This document shows positions 1-9,408 of a DNA stretch of 64,000 nt, in pieces (positions within the stretch are counted from its first letter, which is position 1; each line of letters begins with the position of its first letter). This DNA is from CAWBXL01 sp963837365 (lineage in GTDB: Bacteria; Acidobacteriota; Terriglobia; Terriglobales; Acidobacteriaceae). The notes below the pieces were generated by a model. That model was not told the origin of the DNA. It did not search any database and worked only from the letters and a program-made list of their open reading frames with translations. The position numbers were made by a program, and so were the translations under genes. Location of the stretch: NCBI GenBank assembly GCA_963837365.1, contig CAWIMW010000001.1, positions 620,001 to 684,000 of the forward strand. Reading direction: 5' to 3'.

Positions 1-293
1 ATCAGATCAAGCGTCTGCGGTGCCTGCGGTGAAAGCTTAATCGGCGTATATCCGGCTTGCTGAAATCCCTTGGCGGACACGATGACTCTGTGGTTATCAA
101 AAAGATTGTTGTGAAAAGGCACGTTGAAGGTCAACGAAGCCGCCCTTTTCATGGGTTCAGCAATCTCTTTGGTAGTCCCATCAAACACTCGGTAGAGAAT
201 GTCAACCGGAGCCGAAAAGGGTTTCCGAGCTCCATCAAACACGTTAACAGTCAAGATGGACTGGTCTGGGGCAGGAAAAGGTGTAACAGCCAT
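1..293 (-). CDS. Hypothetical protein, 3' end outside window
   Basis: An open frame runs off the left edge; about 97 N-terminal codons are visible. The ATG at 293 is preferred because GGAG lies nine bases upstream of it; an in-frame ATG at 308 would add five residues but has no such signal. The visible protein has no signal peptide and is rich in beta-prone segments (NVFDGARKP, DILYRVFDGT, HRVIVSAKGF), reminiscent of carboxypeptidase-regulatory-like or Ig-like beta domains common in acidobacterial secreted proteins. No catalytic motif is visible and no function can be assigned. Confidence 0.5.
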   Translation of the reverse strand, partial: MAVTPFPAPDQSILTVNVFDGARKPFSAPVDILYRVFDGTTKEIAEPMKRAASLTFNVPFHNNLFDNHRVIVSAKGFQQAGYTPIKLSPQAPQTLDL

Positions 294-357
294 ACGAACA
301 AACTCCATTTCTGGGGGCCTAGAGGGGAACGCCAGATTACCACAGAACTAAGGATTT

Positions 358-771
358 TCAACCGCCCAATCGCGCCTTGTGTTCTTTCAGGATGCAGCGG
401 TCCATCATCACGAAAATGCCCGCCTTGCGGGCCTTTTCCGCCGCGTTCTGGTTGACTACGCCCTCTTGCATCCAGATCGCCGGGACTTTCAGTTGAATGG
501 CCTGGTCTACCACTTCCTCCACAAACTCGGACCGCCGGAAGATATTTACGATATCAATCTTCTCTGGCACATCGAGCAGGTTGGGATAGGCCTTCTCCCC
601 CAATGATCCATGGATCATGGGATTCACAGGAATGATGCGGTACCCATGGGTCTGCATGTAGGCCGAAACCCCGTGGCTGGGACGCAGGGGGCTGTTAGAG
701 AGTCCGACTACGGCGATAGTTTTGGAACACTTGAGCAGTTCGGCAATCGGATCGGGTTGGGGAGAAGACAT
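358..771 (-). CDS. CoA-binding domain protein (YccU-like)
   Basis: 137 residues, the usual length of the small stand-alone CoA-binding (Rossmann) proteins of the YccU family. The N-terminal IAVVGLSNSPLRPSHGVSAY is the nucleotide-binding loop; IPVNPMIHGSLGEKAYPNL and KVPAIWMQEGVVN are typical of the family's later strands. The fold resembles the CoA-binding half of succinyl-CoA ligase, but these proteins lack the ligase part and their cellular role is not established. It is read leftward, downstream of the 803-2062 gene and separated from it by about 30 bases, so the two may be co-transcribed. Confidence 0.9.
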   Translation of the reverse strand: MSSPQPDPIAELLKCSKTIAVVGLSNSPLRPSHGVSAYMQTHGYRIIPVNPMIHGSLGEKAYPNLLDVPEKIDIVNIFRRSEFVEEVVDQAIQLKVPAIWMQEGVVNQNAAEKARKAGIFVMMDRCILKEHKARLGG

Positions 772-802
772 AGCAGCAACTATTCTACAAGCTCTGCGCG
801 GC

Positions 803-2062
803 TTACTTCTTGGTTTCCACTTTCTGCTTAAAATTCTTTAGAGCCAGTTTCCGCACCGTCTCGGCAACTTCTTTATTGCCCGAAAGATGCTTCAGGTCCT
901 GAACTAAAAGATGCTTCATTAACCCGAGCGACAGGTCCAAGGGGGTCCTGGGATTGAAGACCAGGTTCCGCACCACCGGATATAGCTTGGAAAAGCGCCG
1001 CTTCATGGGGATGGCGCGCAGCACCGCTTCCAGCACATTCTTTTGTGCCGCAAATTTTTCCACTTCACCGTCGGTGATCTTAGGCGATTGCAATACCGCT
1101 ATCGCCACCAGTTTGGTGCCATCGCGGATCAGGATGGAGCGTTCTTCCTTGGTCCCTTTCATGGCCAGCTGAATTCTTCCTTTTACATCCAGCTTGGCGA
1201 TCTTCTGCAATACGCTCCCGCGCTTCTCGTCCTCGATCACGTGATGCTTTTTGAGTGCTGATGGTTTTCTCTCGACTGGAGCCTCCGTCTTGGGTGCTGC
1301 CTCAGGCGCAGGTTCTGGCGTGGGTTCAGCTGCGGCTTCAACTTCGGGCCTTTCCGAATCAATTTCGTCGTACACGCCGCCAATGGCCTGAAATGGCTTG
1401 TTACCTTCTGCTGCAATCTCAGCCGAATGCTCGTTCAGATAGACATTTACTTCTTCGTCTGCCACGTCGGCATCGTCAGCCACTGCAACTTCGTCGCCGT
1501 CAAACACTCCCGTAACCGTTTCTCCTTCAGTCGTCAGAATTACTTCCCCGGGAACCGGGTCACTATCCTCAGCCGGCTGATCCATCGCAGGTAAATCTGC
1601 AATCTTTTTCTCGAGATGCTCGACCTTGTGGGCCGCCATGTGCGGATTCTTCTTCAACTCTTCCAGCAGCCGGGGAGATCGATTGATCCGTGGGCTTTGC
1701 AACATCGCCTCAATGATTTCCTTGGAGGACGTTGCCATCAAATCAACCAGCAAACCTTCGCGCACGGAAGGGTTCTCGAGCAAGGCAGGCAGCAAAGCAG
1801 GCCGCAGGTTATGCGGATTAATCAAATATTCCAGCACTTCTTTGGAGGTTTTCGGATTCGCCGCCGCCAACCGCGAGGCGGCCTCATCCCACGAGGCCAG
1901 CGTCATCCGTGCCTGCTGGCCAAAGATAGGATTCTTGACGGCGAGATGGACCAAAATTTCAATCATCTCTTCCGCTGGGACTTTAAGGGAGCCTCGCGAC
2001 GCTTGCTGCATCAGATTGGAGGGCACCGCCGAAACGCGGATCAGATCTATCATTCGCGACAT
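803..2062 (-). CDS. Hypothetical protein with helical repeats and acidic linker
   Basis: The start at 2062 (MSRMIDLIR) is chosen because AAGGAGGAG sits six bases upstream; an in-frame upstream ATG at 2107 lacks this signal. The 419-residue protein has an N-terminal half of short alpha-helical repeats (LINPHNLRPALLPALLENP, LMATSSKEIIEAMLQSP) resembling HEAT or leucine-rich-variant repeats. A Pro/Ala/Glu-rich disordered linker follows at about residues 165-280, then a Lys-rich C-terminal helical domain beginning near KKHHVIEDEKR. There is no signal peptide or membrane segment, so it is probably cytoplasmic. The two helical blocks look alike (KNPIFGQQARMTLAS; FAAQKNVLEAVLRAI). No named family recognised. 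Confidence 0.82.
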   Translation of the reverse strand: MSRMIDLIRVSAVPSNLMQQASRGSLKVPAEEMIEILVHLAVKNPIFGQQARMTLASWDEAASRLAAANPKTSKEVLEYLINPHNLRPALLPALLENPSVREGLLVDLMATSSKEIIEAMLQSPRINRSPRLLEELKKNPHMAAHKVEHLEKKIADLPAMDQPAEDSDPVPGEVILTTEGETVTGVFDGDEVAVADDADVADEEVNVYLNEHSAEIAAEGNKPFQAIGGVYDEIDSERPEVEAAAEPTPEPAPEAAPKTEAPVERKPSALKKHHVIEDEKRGSVLQKIAKLDVKGRIQLAMKGTKEERSILIRDGTKLVAIAVLQSPKITDGEVEKFAAQKNVLEAVLRAIPMKRRFSKLYPVVRNLVFNPRTPLDLSLGLMKHLLVQDLKHLSGNKEVAETVRKLALKNFKQKVETKK

Positions 2063-2111
2063 GGTGCGCTCCTCCTTTCCAATTATTGCCAGTTTCCCGG
2101 CATGCAAACAA

Positions 2112-3216
2112 CTAATTCTGTTTCTCCCCGCGCCTCATCACTAAATACCCCCGGATAAACGGTTGCAGGTCTCCATCCAGCACTCTGTCCACATCTCCAA
2201 CTTCAACCTTGGTGCGATGGTCTTTGATCATGCGGTAGGGCTGCAATACATAAGACCGGATCTGCGAGCCAAAATTGATGTCGAGCTTAGAGTCTTCAAT
2301 CTTCTTCGTGGCCTCGCGCTTTTTCTCCATCTCGAACTCATAGAGCTTGGACCGCAGCATGCTCATGGCCCGGTCTTTGTTTTTGTGTTGCGAGCGCTCG
2401 TTCTGACAGGCTGCCACCAGTCCGGTCGGAATGTGCGTGATCCGCACCGCAGAATCCGTGGTATTGACGTGCTGCCCGCCCTTGCCGCTGGAACGGTAAG
2501 TATCAACACGAATGTCTTCCGGCTTGATGACGACTTCAATGGTGTCGTCAATTTCCGGGGACACATACACACTAGCAAATGAAGTATGCCGCCGTTTGGC
2601 CTGATCGAAGGGCGAAATACGCACCAGCCGGTGCACACCGATTTCGCTGTTCAGCAGTCCAAAGGCGTACTCGCCATTGACCGCAAATGTTGCTGATTTG
2701 AGTCCGGCTTCTTCCCCAGGCTGGTAGTCGTAAAGCACCGTCTGAAACCCCTGCCGCTCCGCCCAGCGCAAATACATTCGCAGCAACATGTCAGCCCAGT
2801 CCTGCGACTCGGTCCCTCCGGCTCCGGGATGAATCGTCACGATAGCATTGCGCGCGTCGTTTTCGCCGGACAGCAAAGTCGCGGTTTCAACCCGCTCGAC
2901 CAACTGCCTTAGCCCGTCAATCTCACGCCGCAAATCCTCATCAACTTTTTCACCTTCATGGGCGAGATCAAAATAAGCGGCAATGTCGTCGCTGCGCCGG
3001 GAAAGTTCGCCCTCAGTCGTAAGGGCGCTCTCAAGGCGCTTCTTCTCCCGCATTACCGTCTGGGATTTCTGGGGATTCGACCACAGATTTGGATCAGCGG
3101 CCAGCTTATCAACTTCTACTAATTGCTGACGCAGTTGGGCCGCGTCAAAGGTACTCCCGGAGGTCGTGGACTTTGCCTTTGAGGGCGCCGTATTCCTGTT
3201 CTAATTCTTCCACCAT
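2112..3216 (-). CDS. prfB: Peptide chain release factor 2 (programmed +1 frameshift)
   Basis: RF2 recognises UAA and UGA stop codons and triggers peptidyl-tRNA hydrolysis. The first 23 codons (start ATG 3216) run into a TGA at 3147-3145; a +1 shift at CTT-TGA-C lets translation continue for 344 more codons, giving 367 residues, the family length. The SPF codon-reading tripeptide (ISPFDQAKRRH) and the catalytic GGQ (SSGKGGQHVNTTDS) are present. It starts eight bases after the lnt stop, and its ribosome binding site lies inside the lnt 3' end, so the two are likely co-transcribed. Autoregulation by RF2 level at its own UGA is the well-known mechanism for this gene. Confidence 0.97.
3144..3160 (-). 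promoter_or_regulatory. prfB programmed +1 frameshift site
   Basis: On the minus strand an internal Shine-Dalgarno-like CGGGAG is followed by TAC and then CTT TGA C. Slippage of the peptidyl-tRNA from CTT to TTT restores the frame that encodes the rest of RF2. The arrangement is the same as in E. coli prfB (AGGGGG, TAT, CTT TGA C), including the three-base spacing. Confidence 0.95.
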
Positions 3217-3223
3217 CGGGAGT

Positions 3224-4807
3224 CTAATCCTTGTGAGGAAATAACAGCGGCAGAACCAACCCGCCTAAGGAGATTATCGCACACAGATAGGCGAACCAAT
3301 CGCCATGCCGGGTGTAGAACGTGGTTACGCTGGTGAGGCCGTAAGGGGCCGGCAAGGATGTTCGCAGCTTGCGGGGGATACTGGCCACGATGCGGCCATC
3401 GGGATCAATCGAGGCGGTAACTCCGGTGTTGGTGTCCCGCAGCAGCCAGCGCGAGTTCTCAATCGCCCGCATACGCGCCTGGCGCAAGTGCTGCGCATAG
3501 GCGCCACTGTCGCCATACCACCCATCATTGGAAATGTTCACAAAAACTTCCGCGCCCTCAGCCGCCGATTGCCGCACTTCATCCGGGAAAATAGATTCGT
3601 AGCAGATGAAAACTCCCAGCTTGATTTCGCCAGCTTGTAGCGGCGCACGGGAGGTGCCAGGGGTGAAGTCGCCGACCTGGTCCGTGAGTCCAGCTGCGAA
3701 AAAGAACAGTCGGCGGAATGGCACATACTCGCCGAAGGGTACGAGATGGACTTTGTCGTAGCGCGTGACCAGTTCGCCTTGAGGGCTGAACAGGGAAGCA
3801 GAGTTGTAAATCGCCGACTGCATTTCCTGCGAGTGCATGGCATTCCGCTGGCCCAGACTCCCGGCCAACACCCAGGCATTGGCCTGCCTGGCGATGTTGC
3901 CCACCGCATCCCGAAACAACGGGTCGTTTGTATAAAAGGGAGATGGCGACTCCGGCCACACGATCAGGCCGGGATGCTGCCCGCTCTCGGCCGGCTTCAG
4001 GCTGATCGTAGTCAGGTCGCGCAGGGTGCCTTCCAGATAGTCTTTGGTCCAGTCAGCACCTTCAAGGATAGGAATATTCTCCTGAACCAGAAGTGCAGTA
4101 CGGTCTGACGGAACGACCGGGGCTGGAAGCAGCACACCAGCTTGAAGCACGATGGCAGCGGCGACCGCAGCCAGCAACAAGGACTTTCGCTTGTCCCGGC
4201 GAACCAGAAACGCCGCGGCGAAAGCCATGTTCACGATCATGACCTCCAGCGAGATTCCGTACACTCCGGTGACTGTCGCAACTCGCGCCAGGGGAATATT
4301 GTCGACCTGCGTGATCCCCAGCAGGTCCCAGGGGAAGCCGGTGATCCGCGTGCGCGCCAGTTCAATCGCTGTCCACAGAAATGGTGCCAGCACCAGCGCG
4401 AGACGGTTTTGCGGATTGCCGCGCGCAGCCAGGCTGATGGTCAGCCCAAAAACCCCGTGGTAGAGCGCGACATACAGGCAAAACAAAAACATGATGCCAA
4501 CCGCTACCGGCGCGCTGGCGCCACCGTAGTGACGCATGGTGCTGTAAATCCAATAGCAAGTTCCGCCATACCAAATTATTCCGCAAACATAGGCCAGTAG
4601 AAACGCCTGTCCCGCACGGGCAGGCAACAGCTTTGCACCTTCCGAAAGTTGCAGGGTCTCCGGTTCCCGCGCCTGCAACAATGCAACCAGCAACGGTGCC
4701 AGCGCGACCCAACTAAGGAAGTAAAGATTCGGCAGCGGAAAGACCAAGATTTGTAGGCCCGCCGAAAGCAGCATCAGTAGCCATGATTTTTTGGCGATCC
4801 GAAACAC
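3224..4807 (-). CDS. lnt: Apolipoprotein N-acyltransferase
   Basis: Adds the third acyl chain to lipoproteins in the inner membrane. The N-terminal third is a multi-pass membrane region; the C-terminal half is a nitrilase-like periplasmic domain with the Glu (LIVWPESPSPF), Lys (YDKVHLVPFGEYVPF) and Cys (GVFICYESIFP) triad. The frame is open to an ATG at 4954, but those first 50 codons cross an intergenic repeat and are unlikely to be coding. GTG 4807 (527 residues) or ATG 4774 (516 residues) fits the roughly 510-residue family. The start is therefore uncertain; the identity is not. prfB follows immediately. Confidence 0.93.
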   Translation of the reverse strand: MFRIAKKSWLLMLLSAGLQILVFPLPNLYFLSWVALAPLLVALLQAREPETLQLSEGAKLLPARAGQAFLLAYVCGIIWYGGTCYWIYSTMRHYGGASAPVAVGIMFLFCLYVALYHGVFGLTISLAARGNPQNRLALVLAPFLWTAIELARTRITGFPWDLLGITQVDNIPLARVATVTGVYGISLEVMIVNMAFAAAFLVRRDKRKSLLLAAVAAAIVLQAGVLLPAPVVPSDRTALLVQENIPILEGADWTKDYLEGTLRDLTTISLKPAESGQHPGLIVWPESPSPFYTNDPLFRDAVGNIARQANAWVLAGSLGQRNAMHSQEMQSAIYNSASLFSPQGELVTRYDKVHLVPFGEYVPFRRLFFFAAGLTDQVGDFTPGTSRAPLQAGEIKLGVFICYESIFPDEVRQSAAEGAEVFVNISNDGWYGDSGAYAQHLRQARMRAIENSRWLLRDTNTGVTASIDPDGRIVASIPRKLRTSLPAPYGLTSVTTFYTRHGDWFAYLCAIISLGGLVLPLLFPHKD

Positions 4808-4868
4808 TCGAAGAGAATAACAAAGGTCTCCCTTTGAGTGTGGTGTCTCGGTTCCAACCACTCCATCC

Positions 4869-4916
4869 TTGTCATTCCGACGATTCGCGAAGCGAAGAGG
4901 AGGAATCCGCTTTCGG
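4869..4916 (+). repeat. Intergenic palindromic-type repeat, copy 1 (half element)
   Basis: The segment begins TTGTCATTCCGACGATTCGC and continues through GAAGAGGAGGAATCCGC. It matches the minus strand of 11601-11646 at about 42 of 47 positions. Here only one arm is present; no returning inverted arm is seen downstream. It lies upstream of lnt. Confidence 0.75.
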
Positions 4917-4972
4917 TCGGGCGACGCAACCCCACCCACCCACGCCAATCGCAACTTTCCGGCCTTTTCCTA

Positions 4973-4978
4973 TATAAT
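4973..4978 (+). promoter_or_regulatory. -10 box of leaderless promoter
   Basis: A perfect TATAAT ends six bases before a GTG start at 4985, so transcription should begin at or next to the start codon. No convincing -35 box is visible. Confidence 0.6.
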
Positions 4979-4984
4979 GCGCGG

Positions 4985-5152
4985 GTGGAAAGAGTGTTCT
5001 CGCTCCTATCGCCGTTGCTCACTCTGCTGTTCGCAATCGGAATGGCCGGATGCCTGATCGTAATTCCGCTCGTGGCCTACAAGCTGTTCCGCGTCCTGTT
5101 CGAAGACGATTCCGAAGATGAGCCGGGAAGGGCGCTTGTTCCACGGGTTTAA
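4985..5152 (+). CDS. Small single-span membrane protein
   Basis: 55 residues from GTG 4985. One hydrophobic helix (SPLLTLLFAIGMAGCLIVIP) is followed by an acidic tail (FEDDSEDEPGRA). No ribosome binding site precedes the start, but a TATAAT box sits exactly where a leaderless transcript would need it. A GTG nine bases downstream is an alternative start. It lies divergently from lnt. Function unknown; the helix plus charged tail and the promoter are the reasons for calling it. Confidence 0.55.
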   Translation: MERVFSLLSPLLTLLFAIGMAGCLIVIPLVAYKLFRVLFEDDSEDEPGRALVPRV

Positions 5153-5297
5153 TTGTGGGGTTGTTGGCGCACTTAGAGGAAACGTTGTTCCGCCGGAAAT
5201 GCCTCCCAGCCGGTAGCTTATCTGTCCTATACAAAAATTGACTAAGCTTAGGAAGCTGGGGATGTGGTGTAATTACGAGTTTCGCCTGACCGACTGA

Positions 5298-7688
5298 ATG
5301 TCTTCTCCAATTCAACCCGGTGGTTCCACTTCAGACCGTGTACGCATCGTGGTTGCGACCTCGGTCATGTTGACTTTCATTTCCTATTGGCGTGCCGCCG
5401 CCATTGTGCTGAATGATTTAGGCTCCTCGGCTTTCTATGCTGCCGGCATCGCGGAGCAGGCCGTAGGCAAATCCGCCCCTTGGTTCATCCTGGGTGTGAT
5501 GTTGTTTTCCTTCACCGTGCGAGCGGTGTATGTGGAGAGCTGCTCGATGTTCGTGCGCGGCGGTGTCTACCGCGTCGTAAAAGAGGCCTTGGGCGGCACG
5601 CTGGCCAAGATCAGCGTTTCCTGTCTGATGTTCGACTATATTCTCACCGGGCCGATCTCAGGTGTATCCGCAGGGCAGTACATTGCGGGACTAATCAACG
5701 ACGTGTTCGTCACCATGGACACGCACGGCTGGATTCCGCGCGCCGTGCATTCGATTTTTCACGGCACTCCGCAAGTCCCGGTCAACGGAGCTTCAGTCGT
5801 ATTTGCGCTTGCCGTGACCCTTTATTTCTGGTGGCAGAACACCAAGGGCATTGAAGAATCCAGCGAAAAAGCTTTGCGGGTCATGCAGATCACTACCGTC
5901 ATGGCGGTGATTCTCCTGGGATGGTCTGCTATTACTTTAGTCAAGCAAGGGTTTCAACATGTCCCGTTACCCACACCTGGCAACTTGCACTTTAGTCCGG
6001 AATCGCTGGGATTTCTGCAGGGCACCGGCTTTGCTCACGATCTAGCGAAGAAATTCGGCATCCTCGGCATTCTGATCGCCTTTGGTCACTCCGTTCTCGC
6101 CATGAGCGGTGAGGAATCGCTGGCCCAGGTCAACCGCGAACTGGCCCATCCGAAACTGAAAAACCTGAAGCGCGCCGCGATCATTATCGCGATCTACAGC
6201 TTCGTTTTCACCGGAATCACTGCGCTGCTGTTCGTGATGATCATCCCCGACTCAGTGCGGATATCGGTTTATAAGGACAACCTGATCTCGGGCCTTGCGA
6301 TGTATCTGTGGGGGCCGCAAATACTGCGCCTGTTGTTCCGCGGCTTCGTCGTTGTAGTTGGCTTCCTGATCCTCTCGGGCGCCGTGAACACAGCCATCAT
6401 CGGTTCGAATGGCGTGCTCAACCGTGTGTCCGAAGACGGTGTTCTGGCGGACTGGTTCCGCCATCCTCACAAACGCTTTGGCACCAGTTACCGCATCATC
6501 AACATGGTTGTCCTTTTGCAGGTATTCACCATCCTGCTCAGCGGCGGCGACGTTTATAAGCTCGGTGAAGCCTACGCTTTTGGGGTCATTTGGAGTTTCA
6601 CCTTTAACAGTTTGTCCATGCTGGTGCTGCGCTTCAAATACAAGGGAGAGCGTGGCTGGAAGGTTCCGCCAAACATCACGATTGCCGGGCGCGAGATCCC
6701 CCTGGGGCTGGCGTCCGTGTTCATGGTCCTGTTCTCGGTTGCGATCGTAAACTTGTTCACCAAGTCGGTTGCCACCGTTGCCGGGCTCGCTTTTGCCGGC
6801 GGCTTCTTCCTCGTATTCACGGTTTCCGAGCGTGTGAACCGGAAGAAACACGCACTGTCCCAGCAGCACATGAAAGAGCATTTCCAGCTCACCCAGAGCG
6901 AAACTGTTGAGCGTTCTGGGTTGGGGGTTCATCCGGGCAATGTACTGGTGACGGTCCGCGACTACAACACTCTTAACCAGCTCAAATGGGTCCTGGAAAG
7001 GACCGATACCAGCGAGCAGGACATCGTCGTGATGTCAGCGCGAGTTAGCCAGTTCGGTTCGGCAGCCTATGACCTGTCCACCGAGCAGATTTTCACTGAG
7101 TATGAGCAACAGCTCTTCACCCGAGCAGTGTCTGTAGCGGAAAGCTTCGGCAAGCACATTTCGTTGCTGGTGGTTCCCGCGCGTGATGTATGGTCGGCGA
7201 TCGTTCAGACCGCGATTAACCTGGAGTCAGCGGCGGTGGTCTCCGGCCTTTCCAGCAAGATGGCTGGCCCAGAACAGGCGTTTGAGCTGGGAAGAACCTG
7301 GGAAGCCATGCCGGAGCCCAAGAAGCAGTTCGTTTTTCAGGTAGTGCGTCCGGACATGTCAGTGGATACATTCCGCATCGGCCCGCATACGCCTACCATG
7401 AAAACCGAGGACGTTCATCTGGTGCACCGCCTCTGGCTCAATATCACGCGTGAAACTGGACTGGATGCCGTTCACCATCACGACATCCTCACCGAAGCCT
7501 TGACCCGTTTTGCCCGCGACTATACCGGACCAAACCGGGAGGAAATCCTCAAAGGCCTGCGCCGGGCAACCAGCCGTTACACGGCCAGCCCCGAACATAC
7601 TGACAAGAAATCCGATCAAGAAGAAGTTGTGGTGGACGAGCATACTCAAATGGAAAAAGACGGCGATGTACCGCCAGGCTCACAATAG
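5298..7688 (+). CDS. APC-family permease with C-terminal cytoplasmic domain
   Basis: 796 residues. The first ~520 form about 12 hydrophobic segments of the amino acid-polyamine-organocation superfamily, with the glycine-rich first helix (SYWRAAAIVLNDLGSSAFYA) and a conserved GHSVLAMSGEESLAQVNREL loop. The last ~270 residues are soluble; LVTVRDYNTLNQLKWVLERT and SLLVVPARDVWSAIVQTAIN resemble universal-stress-protein-like domains fused to other permeases. The substrate cannot be read from sequence; an amino acid or other cation-coupled solute is likely. It is a monocistronic plus-strand gene with no strong ribosome binding site. The 145 bases upstream (5153-5297) show nothing recognisable. Confidence 0.88.
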   Translation: MSSPIQPGGSTSDRVRIVVATSVMLTFISYWRAAAIVLNDLGSSAFYAAGIAEQAVGKSAPWFILGVMLFSFTVRAVYVESCSMFVRGGVYRVVKEALGGTLAKISVSCLMFDYILTGPISGVSAGQYIAGLINDVFVTMDTHGWIPRAVHSIFHGTPQVPVNGASVVFALAVTLYFWWQNTKGIEESSEKALRVMQITTVMAVILLGWSAITLVKQGFQHVPLPTPGNLHFSPESLGFLQGTGFAHDLAKKFGILGILIAFGHSVLAMSGEESLAQVNRELAHPKLKNLKRAAIIIAIYSFVFTGITALLFVMIIPDSVRISVYKDNLISGLAMYLWGPQILRLLFRGFVVVVGFLILSGAVNTAIIGSNGVLNRVSEDGVLADWFRHPHKRFGTSYRIINMVVLLQVFTILLSGGDVYKLGEAYAFGVIWSFTFNSLSMLVLRFKYKGERGWKVPPNITIAGREIPLGLASVFMVLFSVAIVNLFTKSVATVAGLAFAGGFFLVFTVSERVNRKKHALSQQHMKEHFQLTQSETVERSGLGVHPGNVLVTVRDYNTLNQLKWVLERTDTSEQDIVVMSARVSQFGSAAYDLSTEQIFTEYEQQLFTRAVSVAESFGKHISLLVVPARDVWSAIVQTAINLESAAVVSGLSSKMAGPEQAFELGRTWEAMPEPKKQFVFQVVRPDMSVDTFRIGPHTPTMKTEDVHLVHRLWLNITRETGLDAVHHHDILTEALTRFARDYTGPNREEILKGLRRATSRYTASPEHTDKKSDQEEVVVDEHTQMEKDGDVPPGSQ

Positions 7689-7697
7689 TGCCCGGCT

Positions 7698-8303
7698 TTA
7701 TTTGCGCCTCATTTCCCCCCGCACGAACTCAATCATTTCCGGGGTAACGTATTCCGGCGGTTGGATGTGAAATACAGGGCGTCCCACGACTGGTTTGAGG
7801 GACACTTCCTGCCAACGCGCATCTCCCTTTGAGTTATGCAGAATGACCGCATCCGCACGGTCGAGGAATTCGTGTGCCGATGCTTTGAAATCAGCCGTGG
7901 CGGGATCAAGCACAGTCAGGTAAACATCCGGTCGTAAAAATTTCAAAATGCTGTTTGACTCGAGAATGGCATGTTGAGAAGCAGCCAGAAGTTTTCGAAC
8001 GCCGGGCAACGCTTCGGCCAATCGCCCCTGCTGCGACCGCACCCACCAAACGCGTTTCGCACCTGCGACTAAGAAGCGGGAGGTGTCGGTAAGTCCCGAG
8101 CGTTCCTTTTCTTCGGAAATGGCCCAGCTGTGATCGTCAGTTGCGCAATGGCAAGGTCCGCCATCATGTGAGCAAATACCATGGCCGTGTTGCGTGATCT
8201 TCATCGCAGTCCAGCCAAATTCCGGCAAGGCGGCAATCAAAGCAGCGACCACGCTGGTCTTGCCTACATTTCGTGAGTGTCCGCCGACCACAAGCAGGGC
8301 CAT
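7698..8303 (-). CDS. MobB-like P-loop GTPase/ATPase with Cys/His cluster
   Basis: 201 residues. The Walker A loop GGHSRNVGKTS near the N-terminus and the KITQHGHG segment recall MobB, the GTP-binding partner of molybdopterin-guanine dinucleotide synthesis. Between residues ~43 and 57 there is an unusual cluster CSHDGGPCHC that could bind a metal. No other molybdenum cofactor gene is in the window, so the MobB role is doubtful. It starts at ATG 8303, six bases after a TAGAAT box and with no ribosome binding site, so it is probably leaderless. lpxD ends 58 bases upstream on the same strand. Confidence 0.75.
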   Translation of the reverse strand: MALLVVGGHSRNVGKTSVVAALIAALPEFGWTAMKITQHGHGICSHDGGPCHCATDDHSWAISEEKERSGLTDTSRFLVAGAKRVWWVRSQQGRLAEALPGVRKLLAASQHAILESNSILKFLRPDVYLTVLDPATADFKASAHEFLDRADAVILHNSKGDARWQEVSLKPVVGRPVFHIQPPEYVTPEMIEFVRGEMRRK

Positions 8304-8361
8304 AACGTAATTCTAAGGCAGGGTGCCCAGGTCTCGCGGATTTTGCGAGACCGAGGAAAAC

Positions 8362-9363
8362 TCAATCTTGGTTCTTCTTCGTCAGCCTTCCCAGCACCGC
8401 CAACTCTTTGAGATACTCCCGCACCGGCTTGGCTGGTGTCCCCCAAAACGCAATTCCTTTTCCGCGTAGAACCTTCTTGGGAAGGACACCGCTCTGCCCG
8501 CCGAGCATCACGCCTTCCCCAATCGTGGCTTGTTCCCCAATCCCGACCTGTCCGCCAATCACGGCGTTTTTCTCGACCGTGATGCTGCCGGAAAATCCAG
8601 TCTGCGCGGCGATTACGACGTCTTCACCGATTTGCACGTTATGGCCGACATGAACCAGGTTGTCGATCTTCACGCCTCGGGCAATGCGAGTTACGGCAAG
8701 GGCCCCACGATCAATCGTCGTGTTAGCTCCAATTTCCACGTCATCTTCAATTTCCAGGCGCCCAATCTGGGGAAACTTTTCGTATCGTCCAGTCGTGTTG
8801 TCACGAACATAGCCGAAACCATCGCTGCCCAGCACAGCTCCCGCATGGACGATGACACGACTGCCGATTCTTGTCGCAGGGTAAATCGTCACACGAGGAT
8901 AAATATCGCAATCTTCGCCGATCTTGGAGTTCGGGCCGATGACGCTCCCTCCGCCAATTCTGCTGCGGTCGCCGATCTCGACTCCTTCGCCGATCACCAC
9001 ATGTGGGCCCACCATAACATCATTCCCCAGGCGAACGGCGGAACTCACCACCGCCGTGGGATGGATCTCTTTTTTGAGCAGAACTGTAGGAGCAAGTATG
9101 CGCGCGGCGCGGGCGAATGCGAGCTTCGGTTGGGATGAGATTAATAAGGGTTTGCTCGTGCCGGCATTCTCCGCAAATTCTCCTGTAATGACCGCAGCTG
9201 CATTCGAGGCAAGCGCCTGCTCGAAGCTTGGCGGGTCTTCGGCAAAGACAATGGCGGTTGGCGATGCCGTGTCAATGCTGGCGACGCTGCCTATCAGCGT
9301 GTCTTGGTTCCCGATTAGACGAGCATGTAACAATTGGGCGATGTCTTTCAAAGATCGCGGCAT
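8362..9363 (-). CDS. lpxD: UDP-3-O-(3-hydroxyacyl)glucosamine N-acyltransferase
   Basis: Transfers the N-linked hydroxyacyl chain in lipid A synthesis, so the organism makes a lipopolysaccharide outer membrane. 333 residues, close to the family's ~340. An N-terminal uridine-binding domain precedes a long run of hexapeptide repeats (IGEGVEIGDRSRIGGGSVIG and onward) forming the left-handed beta helix. The catalytic His lies in NLVHVGHNVQIG. The start at 9363 follows TATAAA by eight bases with no clear ribosome binding site. It is divergent from the small gene at 9421, sharing a 57-base promoter region. Confidence 0.96.
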   Translation of the reverse strand: MPRSLKDIAQLLHARLIGNQDTLIGSVASIDTASPTAIVFAEDPPSFEQALASNAAAVITGEFAENAGTSKPLLISSQPKLAFARAARILAPTVLLKKEIHPTAVVSSAVRLGNDVMVGPHVVIGEGVEIGDRSRIGGGSVIGPNSKIGEDCDIYPRVTIYPATRIGSRVIVHAGAVLGSDGFGYVRDNTTGRYEKFPQIGRLEIEDDVEIGANTTIDRGALAVTRIARGVKIDNLVHVGHNVQIGEDVVIAAQTGFSGSITVEKNAVIGGQVGIGEQATIGEGVMLGGQSGVLPKKVLRGKGIAFWGTPAKPVREYLKELAVLGRLTKKNQD

Positions 9364-9408
9364 GGCATCTTTTTATACGTTTGCCGATGGAAAGGGAAGT
9401 GCAGTGAC

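Noticed and set aside
57..455. Plus-strand open frame near the left edge
   Set aside because: It overlaps two better-supported minus-strand genes (1-293 and 358-771) and has no ribosome binding site or recognisable domain.
4808..4954. N-terminal extension of lnt from ATG 4954
   Set aside because: The extra 49 codons translate an intergenic repeat and lack a membrane or signal pattern; the family length fits a later start.
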